From assembly GCF_018449515.1 (NCBI RefSeq), contig NZ_JAAVUQ010000033.1:23681-87680 (forward strand): DNA of 64,000 nucleotides, given 5' to 3'. This document shows positions 33,573 through 42,955 of the stretch, in pieces. Source of the stretch: Caballeronia sp. dw_19 (GTDB lineage Bacteria; Pseudomonadota; Gammaproteobacteria; Burkholderiales; Burkholderiaceae). The position numbers were made by a program, and so were the translations under genes. How positions within the stretch are numbered: position 1 is the stretch's first letter; each line of letters starts with the position of its first letter. Below the pieces are notes generated by a model. That model had not been told where the DNA came from and did not search any database. It saw only the letters and a list, made by a program, of their open reading frames with translations.

Positions 33573-33680
33573 GATCGGCGACCGCGAGCGGCGTTGCACC
33601 CGTTGCTCGATGGAAACATCGATGCCGCGGCCGACGTGCTGCACGAAAATTTACGTGTGGCCCAGAGGCGTACGTTGTAG
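33573..33680 (+). pseudogene. remnant of a GntR regulator (C-terminus)
   Basis: A frame ending at TAG 33678-33680 reads HPLLDGNIDAAADVLHENLR and then VAQRRTL, matching the last helix of FCD-type GntR regulators ('lldAil.gDvdaAaallraHL'). Nothing upstream in this frame is GntR-like, so only about 35 codons survive after the HxlR gene. Confidence 0.5.
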
Positions 33681-33747
33681 CGGCCGCGCGCGCTGCCCGT
33701 TATATGCGGCGGATCGTGTGAGCGCACCGGTAGTACGGCCGGCGGAA

Positions 33748-34707
33748 TTACCGATGGCTGACGTCCGCAAGGTTAACGCTTTTGTTTGCCGCAAGATTGG
33801 CGCGCATCCAGTCTTCAAGCCCACACGCCGCAATGCCGCGTTGGGCATTGAACGTCTGCGACTTGTCCCACGCCACGCCTTTTCCTTCGGCAAATACCGC
33901 GCGATATTTCTTGATCGCATTGTCGGGATCGTCGGCCAGTTCGCGTTTCAATTCCGGCACGCTCCACTCAGTGCGATGGACGTTCAGGTCCAGTAGCTCG
34001 TCGACTGCATCGGCCAATTGACGATAGGTGACAGTGTCGCCGGCTATGTACACGATTTGATCAACGACGCGAGGTTCGGCGAACACGATCTCGGTCGTCA
34101 GGGCGCCAATGTCGTCAGCCGTTGTGACGGTCACGCTGTTGTCCCAGCCTCCCAACGCATTCACGGTGTTTCGCCCGAGGTCCACCACGCCAAACGATGG
34201 CTCGAAGAGAAAGCTGGTAAACATGCCTGTCGATACGATCACCCACTCTGTCTGATCTTGCGAGCGCAGCAGGTCGCGCACGTCGAGCTGCTCGTCAAAC
34301 AGATCCTGCGGGCTACCCCGGCCGATGACATCGTAGTTAACACCGAATTGCCAGGGAAAATATCGCTTTACTTGCGCCTTCAGTACGGCGCGGGCGAGCT
34401 TGAGCTGAACGCCGCTGCCGCCCACGAATCCCGTGCACGAGATGACCGTGTGGAAGCGGCCAAAAACAGCAGCAAGCGATTCTTCCGACTGCTCGGCCAG
34501 ATCGACCGGAAGCAGTTCGACGCCAAGCGAGCGCAGCTCGGCAATGTCCTTTTGCTTGGCGAGCGCTTGCGAATCGATCGTCGACGGACGCAGGAGCGCT
34601 GCGATAGAAACGCCCGACCCCGGCGTAGCGCGACGCGCGAGACTACGCAACATGGCCATGCCGAGTTCGCCGGCACCCAGGACGAGAATAGAATTAGCTT
34701 GCGACAT
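33748..34707 (-). CDS. NmrA-family aromatic alcohol / isoflavone reductase-like protein
   Basis: A 319-residue NAD(P)-binding protein of the NmrA / isoflavone-reductase group: N-terminal LVLGAGELGMAMLRSLARR and the segments ISCTGFVGGS and VKRYFPWQFGVNYDVIG. It probably reduces an aromatic or carbonyl compound with NADPH. The divergent LysR gene at 34981 is the likely regulator. Confidence 0.87.
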   Translation of the reverse strand: MSQANSILVLGAGELGMAMLRSLARRATPGSGVSIAALLRPSTIDSQALAKQKDIAELRSLGVELLPVDLAEQSEESLAAVFGRFHTVISCTGFVGGSGVQLKLARAVLKAQVKRYFPWQFGVNYDVIGRGSPQDLFDEQLDVRDLLRSQDQTEWVIVSTGMFTSFLFEPSFGVVDLGRNTVNALGGWDNSVTVTTADDIGALTTEIVFAEPRVVDQIVYIAGDTVTYRQLADAVDELLDLNVHRTEWSVPELKRELADDPDNAIKKYRAVFAEGKGVAWDKSQTFNAQRGIAACGLEDWMRANLAANKSVNLADVSHR

Positions 34708-34980
34708 GCGAGTACCCTTTTTAGCTTGAGAAAAGTTATCGGAAGCGCGTGCTGACGCGACCTGTCTTCATCGGCTCACAACTCCGCAGCGTTAAAGGAG
34801 AGGTCAGCCGGACAATCGGAAGTGTAGTGGCGGGGGTGCGCGGCATTGTTCGCCGTCACGGAAATGAGAACGCGTGTGCATCGAACGATCCGGCGGAAGA
34901 GGCTGAAGATCAGTGCAGGATGAACGGCGCTTTTGAGCCACCCGCCGCCGCCAAAATACAAACCGGACACGTACCCGTTC

Positions 34981-35901
34981 ATGGACAAACTTCAAGCGAT
35001 GACAACCTTTGCGCGGGTCGTCGAAACGCAGAGCTTCAGCAAGGCGGCGCAGACCCTGTCGATGCCCCGGTCGTCAGTAACGACGTTGATCAAGAATCTT
35101 GAGCGGCATCTGGGTACGCCTTTGCTTCGGCGAAGTACACGAACGCTCAGCCTTACCGATGCGGGCGAGCGCTACTACGCGTCATGCCGGACGATCCTGT
35201 CGGACATAGTCCAGGCAGAGAGCGGCCTGCTGGCGGACGCGACGGCGCCGCGTGGGCGAATACGAGCGGGTATGCCGGGTGTCATAGGACGCGCGGTCGT
35301 GCTGCCGCGACTGCGGGAATTCGAACAGCTTTTTCCCGGTATTGAACTGGCGCTGGTTCTTAGCGACCGTCCCGTCGACCTGATTTACGATGGTATTGAT
35401 TGCGTCATCCGCACCGGCGATCTGACGGATTCCACATTGACCGCACGCCGGCTGGGTCAACTGAGCTGGTTGACCTGCGCGTCCCCGCGATATCTGAAGG
35501 AGTACGGAGAACCTGATGGCGTCGAAGCGCTGGGCGCTCATCGCGCGGTCAACTATATATCGAACGCCACGGGCCGGCCCCTTGACTGGCGCTTTAGTGT
35601 AGACGGCGAAAACGTCACCGTGACAATGCCAAGCCGTTTTTCCGTCAACGAAACAGAAGCGTATTTGCAATGCGGTCTGGAAGGATTGGGACTGATCCAG
35701 TTGTCGGAGTTTGTTGCATCGCCGTACCTCGAAACCGGGCGGCTGAAAGAGGTTCTGGCAAGCGCAAGAAGTGCACCCGTGCCCATTTCAATCGTTTATC
35801 CGAACGGTAGAAATGCGGGCGCGGCCATCAAGGCTTTCGTCGATTGGGTCATCCGGATTTTTCCGCAAAGCGGCGTCAACCCGGACGCACGATCAAGATA
35901 A
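34981..35901 (+). CDS. LysR-family regulator
   Basis: A 306-residue regulator: helix-turn-helix at about 18-37 (QSFSKAAQTLSMPRSSVTTL) and a substrate-binding domain beginning near 90 (RGRIRAGMPGVIGRAVVLP). It belongs to the large class that controls a divergent redox gene, here the NmrA protein. The ATG at 34981 (MDKLQAMTTF) is the family start; an upstream frame begins 16 codons earlier. Confidence 0.9.
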   Translation: MDKLQAMTTFARVVETQSFSKAAQTLSMPRSSVTTLIKNLERHLGTPLLRRSTRTLSLTDAGERYYASCRTILSDIVQAESGLLADATAPRGRIRAGMPGVIGRAVVLPRLREFEQLFPGIELALVLSDRPVDLIYDGIDCVIRTGDLTDSTLTARRLGQLSWLTCASPRYLKEYGEPDGVEALGAHRAVNYISNATGRPLDWRFSVDGENVTVTMPSRFSVNETEAYLQCGLEGLGLIQLSEFVASPYLETGRLKEVLASARSAPVPISIVYPNGRNAGAAIKAFVDWVIRIFPQSGVNPDARSR

Positions 35902-36082
35902 GAAAACCGTTTTAAGACATGCTCGTTTTTAACTTGTTCGACGCCCGGCGGACTATCCGGAGCAACGCGGATGCGCGTTAAGCCGTCATCGCGTACGCTA
36001 GCCGGAAAGGCCGAATGGGTTGAGCACAGTTGACCGTTTGATCGCAGACAATGCCGTTAGCCACGCTTTGGAGGGTAGTGCC

Positions 36083-36613
36083 ATGAAATCCCTGGTTGAC
36101 CAGCTTGGACAGTACGCGGTGTATCACCGCGACTCGCGCAACATCGTTTCGCATCTCATTGGCATTCCACTGATTGTGGTTGCGGTCGCCACTTTGTTAG
36201 CGCGGCCATCGGTTGGCGTGACGGGCACATTGAGCGTATCGCCGGCAATGCTGCTCGCCGCAGCGGTCGCCGTGTTCTATCTTCGGCTCGACATACGATT
36301 CGGTATCCTGATGACTATCTTGCTCGGGCTGAGCGTGTGGGCGGGGAAGCTGCTCTCGATGCAAACGACCGGGCAGTGGCTCGCCTGGGGCCTGGGCCTG
36401 TTCTTTATCGGCTGGGTGATCCAGTTTATCGGCCACTACTTCGAAGGCAGCAAGCCTGCTTTCGTGGACGATGTAATCGGGCTGGCCGTCGGGCCGTTGT
36501 TCATCGTGGCGGAGCTAGCGTTCTTCCTGGGTCTGCGCGACCCCGTTCGACGCGCGATTGAAGAGCGTGCCGGCCCCATTCGCGGCGGTGAAGGTAAAGG
36601 AGCCGTTCGATAA
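36083..36613 (+). CDS. Mpo1/DUF962-family membrane protein
   Basis: A 176-residue protein with four predicted membrane helices and the family motifs YHRDSRNIVSHLIGIPL and GWVIQFIGHYFEGSKPA, whose His residues bind iron in yeast Mpo1 (2-hydroxy fatty acid dioxygenase). A bacterial homologue may shorten hydroxy fatty acids. The ATG at 36083 is preceded by GGAGGG; the longer frame starting at 36020 is less likely. Single gene. Confidence 0.87.
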   Translation: MKSLVDQLGQYAVYHRDSRNIVSHLIGIPLIVVAVATLLARPSVGVTGTLSVSPAMLLAAAVAVFYLRLDIRFGILMTILLGLSVWAGKLLSMQTTGQWLAWGLGLFFIGWVIQFIGHYFEGSKPAFVDDVIGLAVGPLFIVAELAFFLGLRDPVRRAIEERAGPIRGGEGKGAVR

Positions 36614-36795
36614 CCGTCAGCCATTTATACGACGACGCTATCAACTTCCTTTCGGGATGCTAGGGTTAACACCTAAATCGACAATAATCCCTTGCGCGGT
36701 CTGCTCTTAATCTTAAGCGTGCATTTACCTACACTTGAAACACTGAAACGCGAACAGGGTTGTTCGCGAAGAAAATCAAGATTCGGAGGTAGGTC

Positions 36796-37116
36796 ATGAA
36801 ACTCGTTCAATCGCTTATTGTTGCCGCAGTCCTTGCTGTGCCGGCCGTGTCGTCGTTCGCTCAATCGAATGCGCCCGTTACCCGTGCCGAGGTGAAAGCT
36901 CAACTGGTCCAGCTTGAAAAGGCGGGCTATCAACCCGGTCGCGATGACCCGCATTACCCGGCTGATATTCAAGCTGCAGAAGCACGTGTCGCTGCGCAAA
37001 ACGGCGCTGCTAACAGCTTCGGCGGTGTGACGGATGGCACGTCGGCATCGGGTGCCCGCGCAGTCGTGAGCCCCGCGCTGAACGACAATGGAAGGTCGAT
37101 CTACTCCGGCCACTAA
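36796..37116 (+). CDS. DUF4148 secreted protein (paralogue)
   Basis: A 106-residue exported protein with a signal peptide ending SSFAQ and the DUF4148 segment VTRAEVKAQLVQLEKAGYQP, closely resembling the protein at 23831-24151. GGAGG lies about 8 nt before the ATG. Function unknown; the family is widespread in Burkholderia relatives. An intrinsic terminator follows at 37289-37314. Confidence 0.88.
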   Translation: MKLVQSLIVAAVLAVPAVSSFAQSNAPVTRAEVKAQLVQLEKAGYQPGRDDPHYPADIQAAEARVAAQNGAANSFGGVTDGTSASGARAVVSPALNDNGRSIYSGH

Positions 37117-37554
37117 ACAACGCTGGTTGTGTTGCCATGCCGTGCAGTGACCCTGCCGGTATTGAAGACGATGCGAAGGGGGTTGGTGAGCGCGCAGCGA
37201 TCCTGTGCGCCCATCCCTTTCGCTCAGTCAATTCGAATCAACGAACAGCACCTCCTCCAGCGGGGTTGCTCCGATCCCGATGGATTTTGCCCAGCTATAG
37301 GTTGGGCTTTTTTTGCGTCACCGCGCAAGCAAAGACCAAGGCTAAGCACCTGAGGGTCGCGTTGATCTGCGAAGCAACATCTACCCTAAGACCCTAAGCG
37401 CATAGCAGTTCCGCCGTGCCGCGTTATCCGTGTCCGTCTGGAAAAAACCACTCATGTCTTGCGGGATTCTTCTCGCCGAGCACGATCTCATCGATGAACG
37501 CTCGCAGATCCTGAAAGTGGAAATGTGCTTGTCAAGCGCTCGCAACCTCCAAGT
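37117..37554. other. intergenic region after the DUF4148 gene
   Basis: Holds the terminator at 37289-37314. On the minus strand around 37425-37530 a frame without a start reads FQDLRAFIDEIVLGEKNPAR and then HEWFFPDGHG before a stop. Its composition is protein-like, so it may be a gene remnant, but no family was recognised. Confidence 0.3.
37289..37314 (+). terminator. intrinsic terminator
   Basis: GCCCAGC (37289-37295) pairs with GTTGGGC (37301-37307, one G-T pair) around TATAG, followed by seven Ts. It ends the DUF4148 transcript. Confidence 0.85.
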
Positions 37555-38655
37555 CTAGGCAGCGTATGCCGGGAAGTCGATATACGCGCTTTCGTTTCCG
37601 CCCCAGAACGCGTCACGCACGTAGTGTGTCAACGGATAGCCATGACGATAGCGCGCCGGCAGGTCCGGATTCGAAGAGAACAGGCGCCCGAATGCCACCA
37701 GATCGGCGTCGCCTTGCTGCAGAATTTGCTCGGCACCTTCGCGATCGAATCCGCCTGCCGCAATGATCGGCCCTTTGAAGATCTTGCGCAGGAACGATGA
37801 CGCGACCGGCGCCTGCCCTTCCTCGAGTGTCTCGGTGCCCATCACCCGCGGTTCGATGACATGCAGGTAGGCAAGACCATACGCGTTGAGCCGCTCTGCG
37901 AAGTAGCCGAAGGTCGCTTCTGGATTGCTGTCCGAAATCGCGCCCCAGCGTCCGCTCGGCGACACCCGCACGCCAACGCGTTCGCTGCCCCAGACGGAAG
38001 CGAAAGCCTCGACCAGTTCCAGAGAGAAACGGGCACGCTTTTCGAGCGTGCCGCCGTAGGCATCCGTGCGCTTGTTGGTGCCGTCCTGCAAGAACGTATC
38101 GGCCAGGTAGCCGTTTGCGTTGTGCAATTCGACGCCGTCGAAGCCCGCTTCTTTGGCACGTGCCGCTGCTTTGCGAAACGATTCGACCAGCGCGGGAATT
38201 TCCTCCGTTTCGAGTGCGCGGTGCGGCGAATTCGGCACCCAGCCGTTTTGCGTAAACACCGTTGTTTCATAGGGTACGACGGACGGTGCGATCGGCGCAT
38301 TGCCCCCACTCAGGTCCACGTGCGACTGACGGCCGTCGTGCGCAATTTGCATGACAATACGCGCGCCTTTGGCATGAACCGCCTCGGTGATCTTCTTCCA
38401 GGCCTCGACGTGCTCATCCGTGTAGATTCCGGGCGCACCGATATAGCCGCGGCTGTCATAGGACGGATGTGCACTTTCGGTGATCAGCAAGCCGCCTTCC
38501 GAAGCCCGCTGGCGGTAATACTCGACCATCATCGCGCTAGGGCTGTGGTCCTCGTCTGAACGCAGACGGGTCATGGGAGCGTGTACGACGCGGTGCGACA
38601 GTTCAAGCGCTCCGACCTTGACGGGCGAAAACAGCTTCACAGTGTTCGATTCCAT
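37555..38655 (-). CDS. Old Yellow Enzyme-type alkene reductase
   Basis: A 366-residue FMN ene-reductase: HAPMTRLRSD near the N-terminus, HDGRQSHVDLSGG, the substrate-binding pair His178/Asn181 in GVELHNANGYLADTFLQ, RTDAYGGTLEKRARF and VAFGRLFSSNPDL. It resembles NemA / xenobiotic reductase and reduces activated C=C bonds or nitro compounds with NAD(P)H. The start at 38655 (MESNTVKLF) fits the family; an upstream frame adds 14 residues. It is the last of several minus-strand redox genes. Confidence 0.92.
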   Translation of the reverse strand: MESNTVKLFSPVKVGALELSHRVVHAPMTRLRSDEDHSPSAMMVEYYRQRASEGGLLITESAHPSYDSRGYIGAPGIYTDEHVEAWKKITEAVHAKGARIVMQIAHDGRQSHVDLSGGNAPIAPSVVPYETTVFTQNGWVPNSPHRALETEEIPALVESFRKAAARAKEAGFDGVELHNANGYLADTFLQDGTNKRTDAYGGTLEKRARFSLELVEAFASVWGSERVGVRVSPSGRWGAISDSNPEATFGYFAERLNAYGLAYLHVIEPRVMGTETLEEGQAPVASSFLRKIFKGPIIAAGGFDREGAEQILQQGDADLVAFGRLFSSNPDLPARYRHGYPLTHYVRDAFWGGNESAYIDFPAYAA

Positions 38656-38775
38656 TTTATCTTTTCCTGACTCACAAAAACCGAGCTTGCCGAGCATGAA
38701 TCTCTCTCCGAAAATACCGGCCGAGAGCTTGGCGAACTCATCTGCTCAACGAGCATTTGCATAGTCCGCAAAACG

Positions 38776-39393
38776 TCAGCGGACATTGAATGCGCTGAAG
38801 CTGATCGTGCGGCCGTAACCGGAATCGATTGCAAGCCGCACCGCGAACATGCCCATGGCCTCGGCGTACACTGCGTTTGCCAGCGAGCCGCCATCGATTG
38901 CACGGAATCCCAATTCCTTCGCAAGCCCAGAGACTGCCGCTTTTGCATCTTCATGATCGGACGCAACAAACGCACTGACCTGTCCGTCTGTGCCGGGCGT
39001 CCGAATGACGTCCGACCAGATCGAAGTGAACGCGCTCACGACCTTGGCGCCCGGGAGCGACGCGGCGAGTGTCTCGGCCGAGCTGGGCTGGCCATCGCGA
39101 CCGACGGTGCCAGAAACCGAGACCGCTACCACGATACCTGTGTAGCCACCGAGCGTAGCGGCAGCCTGAATGAGCTCGGTCGCCGGTACGACGATAAACA
39201 CGATGTCGCTCGTGGACAAATCCTGCGGTGTTGCCGCAGTCACGCCGAGCTCGCCAACCAGCTTCTTTGAGGAAATGCTGGCGTCATTCGAGCCGCGCAC
39301 GTGAATCGTGTGATTGGTTCGTTTTTTGAGCGCTGTAGCAATCGCGCCGCCCATATCGCCGGTGCCGAGCACCGAAATTTTCAACGTTTCCAT
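38776..39393 (-). CDS. NADPH-dependent F420-reductase-like protein
   Basis: A 205-residue single-domain protein of the NADP oxidoreductase / F420-dependent family: Rossmann motif ISVLGTGDMGGAIATAL, VVPATELIQ and KVVSAFTSIWSDV, all as in NAD-binding domain 2 proteins. Burkholderia lacks F420, so it likely uses another reducible partner. The start METLKISVLG at 39391-39393 matches the family; the ORF can extend 12 codons upstream. It may share a transcript with the SDR gene upstream. Confidence 0.85.
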   Translation of the reverse strand: METLKISVLGTGDMGGAIATALKKRTNHTIHVRGSNDASISSKKLVGELGVTAATPQDLSTSDIVFIVVPATELIQAAATLGGYTGIVVAVSVSGTVGRDGQPSSAETLAASLPGAKVVSAFTSIWSDVIRTPGTDGQVSAFVASDHEDAKAAVSGLAKELGFRAIDGGSLANAVYAEAMGMFAVRLAIDSGYGRTISFSAFNVR

Positions 39394-39481
39394 CAGTTCA
39401 ACTCCATCACTGCAGGTTGTGGGAATCACGCATAGCCAGGCCGAATCGACCGACTTCCGGCATCGGAGCGTGCGTCGTTCA

Positions 39482-40237
39482 TTAGCCGTTGAGCACCGAC
39501 CTCATCTGCGCGTTAAAGGCATTGACGAACTCGTGTTCCTTCGGCCCTACATTGCTGCGCAACATCTTTCCGGCGTCGACGACGATTTCGTCAGCACTGC
39601 TATCCAGAATCTTCATCGTTTCGTCGATGAACTGGTCCAACGGCATGGCCTGTTCCGCCTCGCGACTGTTCATCAGATCCGTGCGCACCCATGGCGGTGC
39701 GATTTCGAGCACACGAACCGGTGAGTCTTTCAGCAAGAAGCGTTGCGAAAGAATGTACGAGTGCAACGCGGCTTTGGTGGCCGAATACACTGCGGTGACC
39801 GCCAGTGGAACGAACGCGAGCACAGATGTCGTGTACGCAACGACCGCGTCCGGTTTCGTCTTCAGATGATCGATCAGAGCAGAGGTGAGACGCATTGGTC
39901 CAACCAGGTTGGTCTCAACTGTTGCCATCATCAACGCATCGTCGAGTCGTTCGTCCGCATGGTCGATCTGCATGATGCCCGCGTTGTTGATGAGCACATT
40001 CAGATCGGGATAGTCCGCGATCATCGTCGCCGCCACATGTTCGACGCTCGCCGGGTCGGCGACGTCGATCTCGATTGCGTCGATGCCCGGATTGGCCGCG
40101 ACGACTTCATCGAGTTGCGCGCGCCGCCGGCCACCGACGATGACCTTGTTGCCGCGCCGATGCAGCGCTTCGGCAAGCGCCCGTCCGATTCCGGAGCCAC
40201 CGCCCGTTATGAAAATTGTGTTACCTGTGGGTTTCAT
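39482..40237 (-). CDS. short-chain dehydrogenase (DltE-like)
   Basis: A 251-residue SDR with the cofactor motif TGGGSGIGRALAEAL (11-25), NNAGIMQ and the active-site YSATK (Tyr-x-x-x-Lys). It resembles DltE-type oxidoreductases. It sits between the F420-reductase-like gene and the SnoaL-like gene on the same strand with gaps of 88 and 26 nt. Confidence 0.92.
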   Translation of the reverse strand: MKPTGNTIFITGGGSGIGRALAEALHRRGNKVIVGGRRRAQLDEVVAANPGIDAIEIDVADPASVEHVAATMIADYPDLNVLINNAGIMQIDHADERLDDALMMATVETNLVGPMRLTSALIDHLKTKPDAVVAYTTSVLAFVPLAVTAVYSATKAALHSYILSQRFLLKDSPVRVLEIAPPWVRTDLMNSREAEQAMPLDQFIDETMKILDSSADEIVVDAGKMLRSNVGPKEHEFVNAFNAQMRSVLNG

Positions 40238-40263
40238 GATCGTATCCTCACGTTTGAAAAAGT

Positions 40264-40665
40264 TCAGGAGGGGAAGCGTTCGCCGAACATCGGCAAGCCG
40301 CTGACCGACTCCGTTTCCGTGGCTTCTTCCTGCAGCACGTCCCAGTGCTCAGCAAGCTTGCCGTTCTCGATACGCACGACATCGGCGGCAATCCACGCCT
40401 TCGTCCGTCCATTGCCGGAGAAGCGGCCATGTGCGATCACGTAGTCACCTTCGGCCACGATCAACTGGTTCTCGTAGCGAAGCGTTGCGGGCAGCGTACG
40501 GATCAGGGCGAAGAGACCTTCGCGTCCCGGCGCGATGTGCGCGCTGTGCTGGATGTAGCGCTCCGACCAGAAGCGTTCGGCGGCCGCGTAGTCGCGCTGG
40601 TTGAAAAGCGTGTCGAAAGCCTCGAGGACGAGGGCCTTGTTCTGTTCGGGCGTCGTGGTGCTCAT
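40264..40665 (-). CDS. SnoaL-like (NTF2-fold) protein
   Basis: A 133-residue SnoaL-like polyketide-cyclase-fold protein: QNKALVLEAFDTLFNQRDYA, SERYIQHSAHIAPGREGL and GKLAEHWDVLQEE, typical of the group often called predicted ester cyclases. The start at 40665 (MSTTTPEQ) is the family start. It lies between the OYE and SDR genes and may share their substrate. Confidence 0.87.
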   Translation of the reverse strand: MSTTTPEQNKALVLEAFDTLFNQRDYAAAERFWSERYIQHSAHIAPGREGLFALIRTLPATLRYENQLIVAEGDYVIAHGRFSGNGRTKAWIAADVVRIENGKLAEHWDVLQEEATETESVSGLPMFGERFPS

Positions 40666-40697
40666 GTCGGTCTCGCTTTGCTGAAAGGTTGAAGGGG

Positions 40698-41807
40698 TCA
40701 AACGGTGCACAAACGCAGGGACGGATAGTCTGTGTAACCCTGCGGCCCTGCTCCATACACGGTGGTCCAATCGATTTCCGCAAGCGCTGCACCATTTGCA
40801 ATTCGCTCGACAAGATCGGGATTGGCGATATACGGCCGCCCGAACGCAACCATGTCCGCGAGGCCGGCGTCGATCAATGCAGTGCCGCGCGCCGCGTCCA
40901 TCTTTACATTCGCGATCAGCGTGCCCCGATAGATTGGCCGGAAATGACGGAACATGCCGTCGTCCATCAGGTGTTCCAGCGGCGTCCCCGTGAAATCAGT
41001 GGTGTTGCCCATCAGCAGCAGATGGGACAGACCGTACCCGCCCAATTCGCGGATCGCGTACTCGGCCATCGGCAACGTTTCGTCGTTCGCCGCGAACGGG
41101 CCGCGCTCATGCATCGGACTGATCTTCACGCCGACGCGCGCGGGCTCGACCTCCCCGAGCACCGCCTCGACTACTTCAAACAGGATGCGGGCACGGTTTT
41201 CGATACTGCCGCCATAGCGGTCCACGCGCCGGTTGGTCGTGCGGTTCAGGAACTGCGCGAGCAGGTACAGGTAGTTGGCGAGAATCTGCACGCCGTCGAA
41301 ACCGGCGTCCATCGCATTGCGGGCGGCGCGCGCATAGTCGTCCACGGTCTGCCGTATCTCGGCTTCGGTCATCGGCCGCGGCGCCACCGTGGGGACACGG
41401 CCTTGTCGTGTGACGGATTCGTGCTGCACGTTCACATCGGAAGCGGACAGCGGCAGCGCGCCGCCTCGCAGGTCAGGATGCGCGATCGCGCCGGTGTGCC
41501 ACAACTGCGCGACGATCCGGCCCCCCGCCGCGTGGACGGCGTCGGTCACCTTGCGCCAGCCGCGCACCTGCGCCGCGTTCCAGAGGCCCGGCGTGTCGGC
41601 CCAACCGTAACCGTCCGGACTGATCGCGGTCGCCTCGGCGATGATCAGCCCGGCCGATGCGCGTTGTGCGTAGTACTCGGCCTGCAGTTCGGTCGGGACC
41701 GCATCGGTCGAACTCGCACGCATGCGTGTAAGCGGGGCCATCACGATGCGGTTGGGCAAATCGAGGCTGCCCATGCGGGTCGGCTTGAACAAGGATTCGA
41801 AAGTCAT
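40698..41807 (-). CDS. Old Yellow Enzyme-family protein lacking the usual His/Asn pair
   Basis: A 369-residue FMN-binding OYE homologue with MAPLTRMRAS, QLWHTGAIAHPD, RVDRYGGSIENRARI and VAFGRPYIANPDL. At the substrate-binding motif, where the family has H-x-x-N (present in the OYE at 37555-38655), it reads QILANYLYLLAQ. Leu176 and Tyr179 thus replace the His and Asn that hold the substrate carbonyl. FMN-binding parts look intact, so it may have altered chemistry. It starts 21 nt after the quinone oxidoreductase gene. Confidence 0.9.
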   Translation of the reverse strand: MTFESLFKPTRMGSLDLPNRIVMAPLTRMRASSTDAVPTELQAEYYAQRASAGLIIAEATAISPDGYGWADTPGLWNAAQVRGWRKVTDAVHAAGGRIVAQLWHTGAIAHPDLRGGALPLSASDVNVQHESVTRQGRVPTVAPRPMTEAEIRQTVDDYARAARNAMDAGFDGVQILANYLYLLAQFLNRTTNRRVDRYGGSIENRARILFEVVEAVLGEVEPARVGVKISPMHERGPFAANDETLPMAEYAIRELGGYGLSHLLLMGNTTDFTGTPLEHLMDDGMFRHFRPIYRGTLIANVKMDAARGTALIDAGLADMVAFGRPYIANPDLVERIANGAALAEIDWTTVYGAGPQGYTDYPSLRLCTV

Positions 41808-41828
41808 AGTGAGTATCTGTCCGGAGGT

Positions 41829-42818
41829 TTAGAGCGTGACGACAACCTTGCCGATCTGCTCGCCCGCTTCGATGAAGCGGTGAGCGTCGGCGATTTCGTC
41901 GAATCTGAAAGTCCTCGCAATGACGGGACGCAGCGATCCATCCGCGATACCGTCGCCGACAAAGCGCTTCATCGCTGCGAGCTGCACGTCGTCGCGCATT
42001 CGAACAGTCAGTGCGACGCCACGCACCGTCACGTCGCGGGCGAAGATGTCGAACGGCGCAATGACGGTCGCATCGGTCGCGAGCGCGCCGTACAACACCA
42101 TCGTGCCGCCGTTCGCGGTCGCTTTCGCGAGTTGCGCGAAGCCTGGGCCGCCGACCGGATCGAACACGAGTTCGGCGCCGCGGCCATTGGTGAGACGTCC
42201 GACTTCCGTCGCCACATCCTGCGACTCCGACACCACGACGGCGGAGGCGCCGAACCGGCGCAACGCGTCCGCCTTGGCCGCGCTGCGTGTGAGCGCGATC
42301 GGCCGTGCACCCAGACGGTTGGCGATCTGGATTGCCGCGAGCCCGACACTGCTGGACGCGGCGGAAATCAACACTACTTGCCCTTCCTGCAGGCGGCCGA
42401 CCGCGACCAGACCGCTCCACGCCGTGCCGAACGCGGACCAGACGGCGGCTGCGTCGACGAAATCGAGTTGATCGGGAATCCTGATCAGTGAACGCGCTGG
42501 GGCGATCGACATCTCGCCATAGAGCGGATACTGCGCGGCGCCGTAGGCGGGCACGAGCGCTACCCGATCGCCGAGCGCAAAGCCGGTCACGTCCGGCCCG
42601 AACGCGTCGATTACACCGGCAGCTTCAAAGCCGATGCCACTGGGAAGTGCCGGTTTGACCGGGGAACGGCCGGACCGAAGGGTCAGCTCGGTCCGGTTCA
42701 GACCGATCGCATGAATGCGCAGGCGCACTTCACCTGCGGCCGGATCGGCAATCGTGACGTCTTCAATGCGAAGCACGTCAGGTCCACCGAATTCGTGAAT
42801 GCGTACCGAGCGGGTCAT
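41829..42818 (-). CDS. zinc-independent quinone oxidoreductase (MDR family)
   Basis: A 329-residue MDR protein with the NADPH motif SAASSSVGLAAIQIANRLGA (about 150-170) and N-terminal HAIGLNRTELTLRSGR, which lacks a zinc Cys, as in NADPH:quinone reductases. It is first in the QOR-OYE-SnoaL-SDR group controlled, by position, by the upstream LysR. A shared ATTAATGCAT motif occurs before both this gene and the LysR. Confidence 0.9.
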   Translation of the reverse strand: MTRSVRIHEFGGPDVLRIEDVTIADPAAGEVRLRIHAIGLNRTELTLRSGRSPVKPALPSGIGFEAAGVIDAFGPDVTGFALGDRVALVPAYGAAQYPLYGEMSIAPARSLIRIPDQLDFVDAAAVWSAFGTAWSGLVAVGRLQEGQVVLISAASSSVGLAAIQIANRLGARPIALTRSAAKADALRRFGASAVVVSESQDVATEVGRLTNGRGAELVFDPVGGPGFAQLAKATANGGTMVLYGALATDATVIAPFDIFARDVTVRGVALTVRMRDDVQLAAMKRFVGDGIADGSLRPVIARTFRFDEIADAHRFIEAGEQIGKVVVTL

Positions 42819-42908
42819 CGTCTTTCCTCATCGCTGCGTGGTTGTGCCGTGAGGGAAAGATAGAGCGCGCGTCGCCATCCCGGTAGCCACCGGATCAGGC
42901 TATCTCTT

Positions 42909-42927
42909 ATGCATAATATGCATTAAT
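42909..42927. promoter_or_regulatory. LysR-type site before the quinone oxidoreductase operon
   Basis: ATGCATAATATGCAT (42909-42923) is a perfect 15-bp palindrome, continued by ATGCATTAAT (42918-42927). The same ATTAATGCAT occurs 45 bp before the LysR start (43912-43921). Confidence 0.6.
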
Positions 42928-42955
42928 GAGGACGAGGGACGACCGTGCGGGCCTG

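Noticed and set aside
40689..42491. 600-codon plus-strand ORF
   Set aside because: Antisense shadow of the OYE and quinone oxidoreductase genes, which have clear family motifs on the minus strand.
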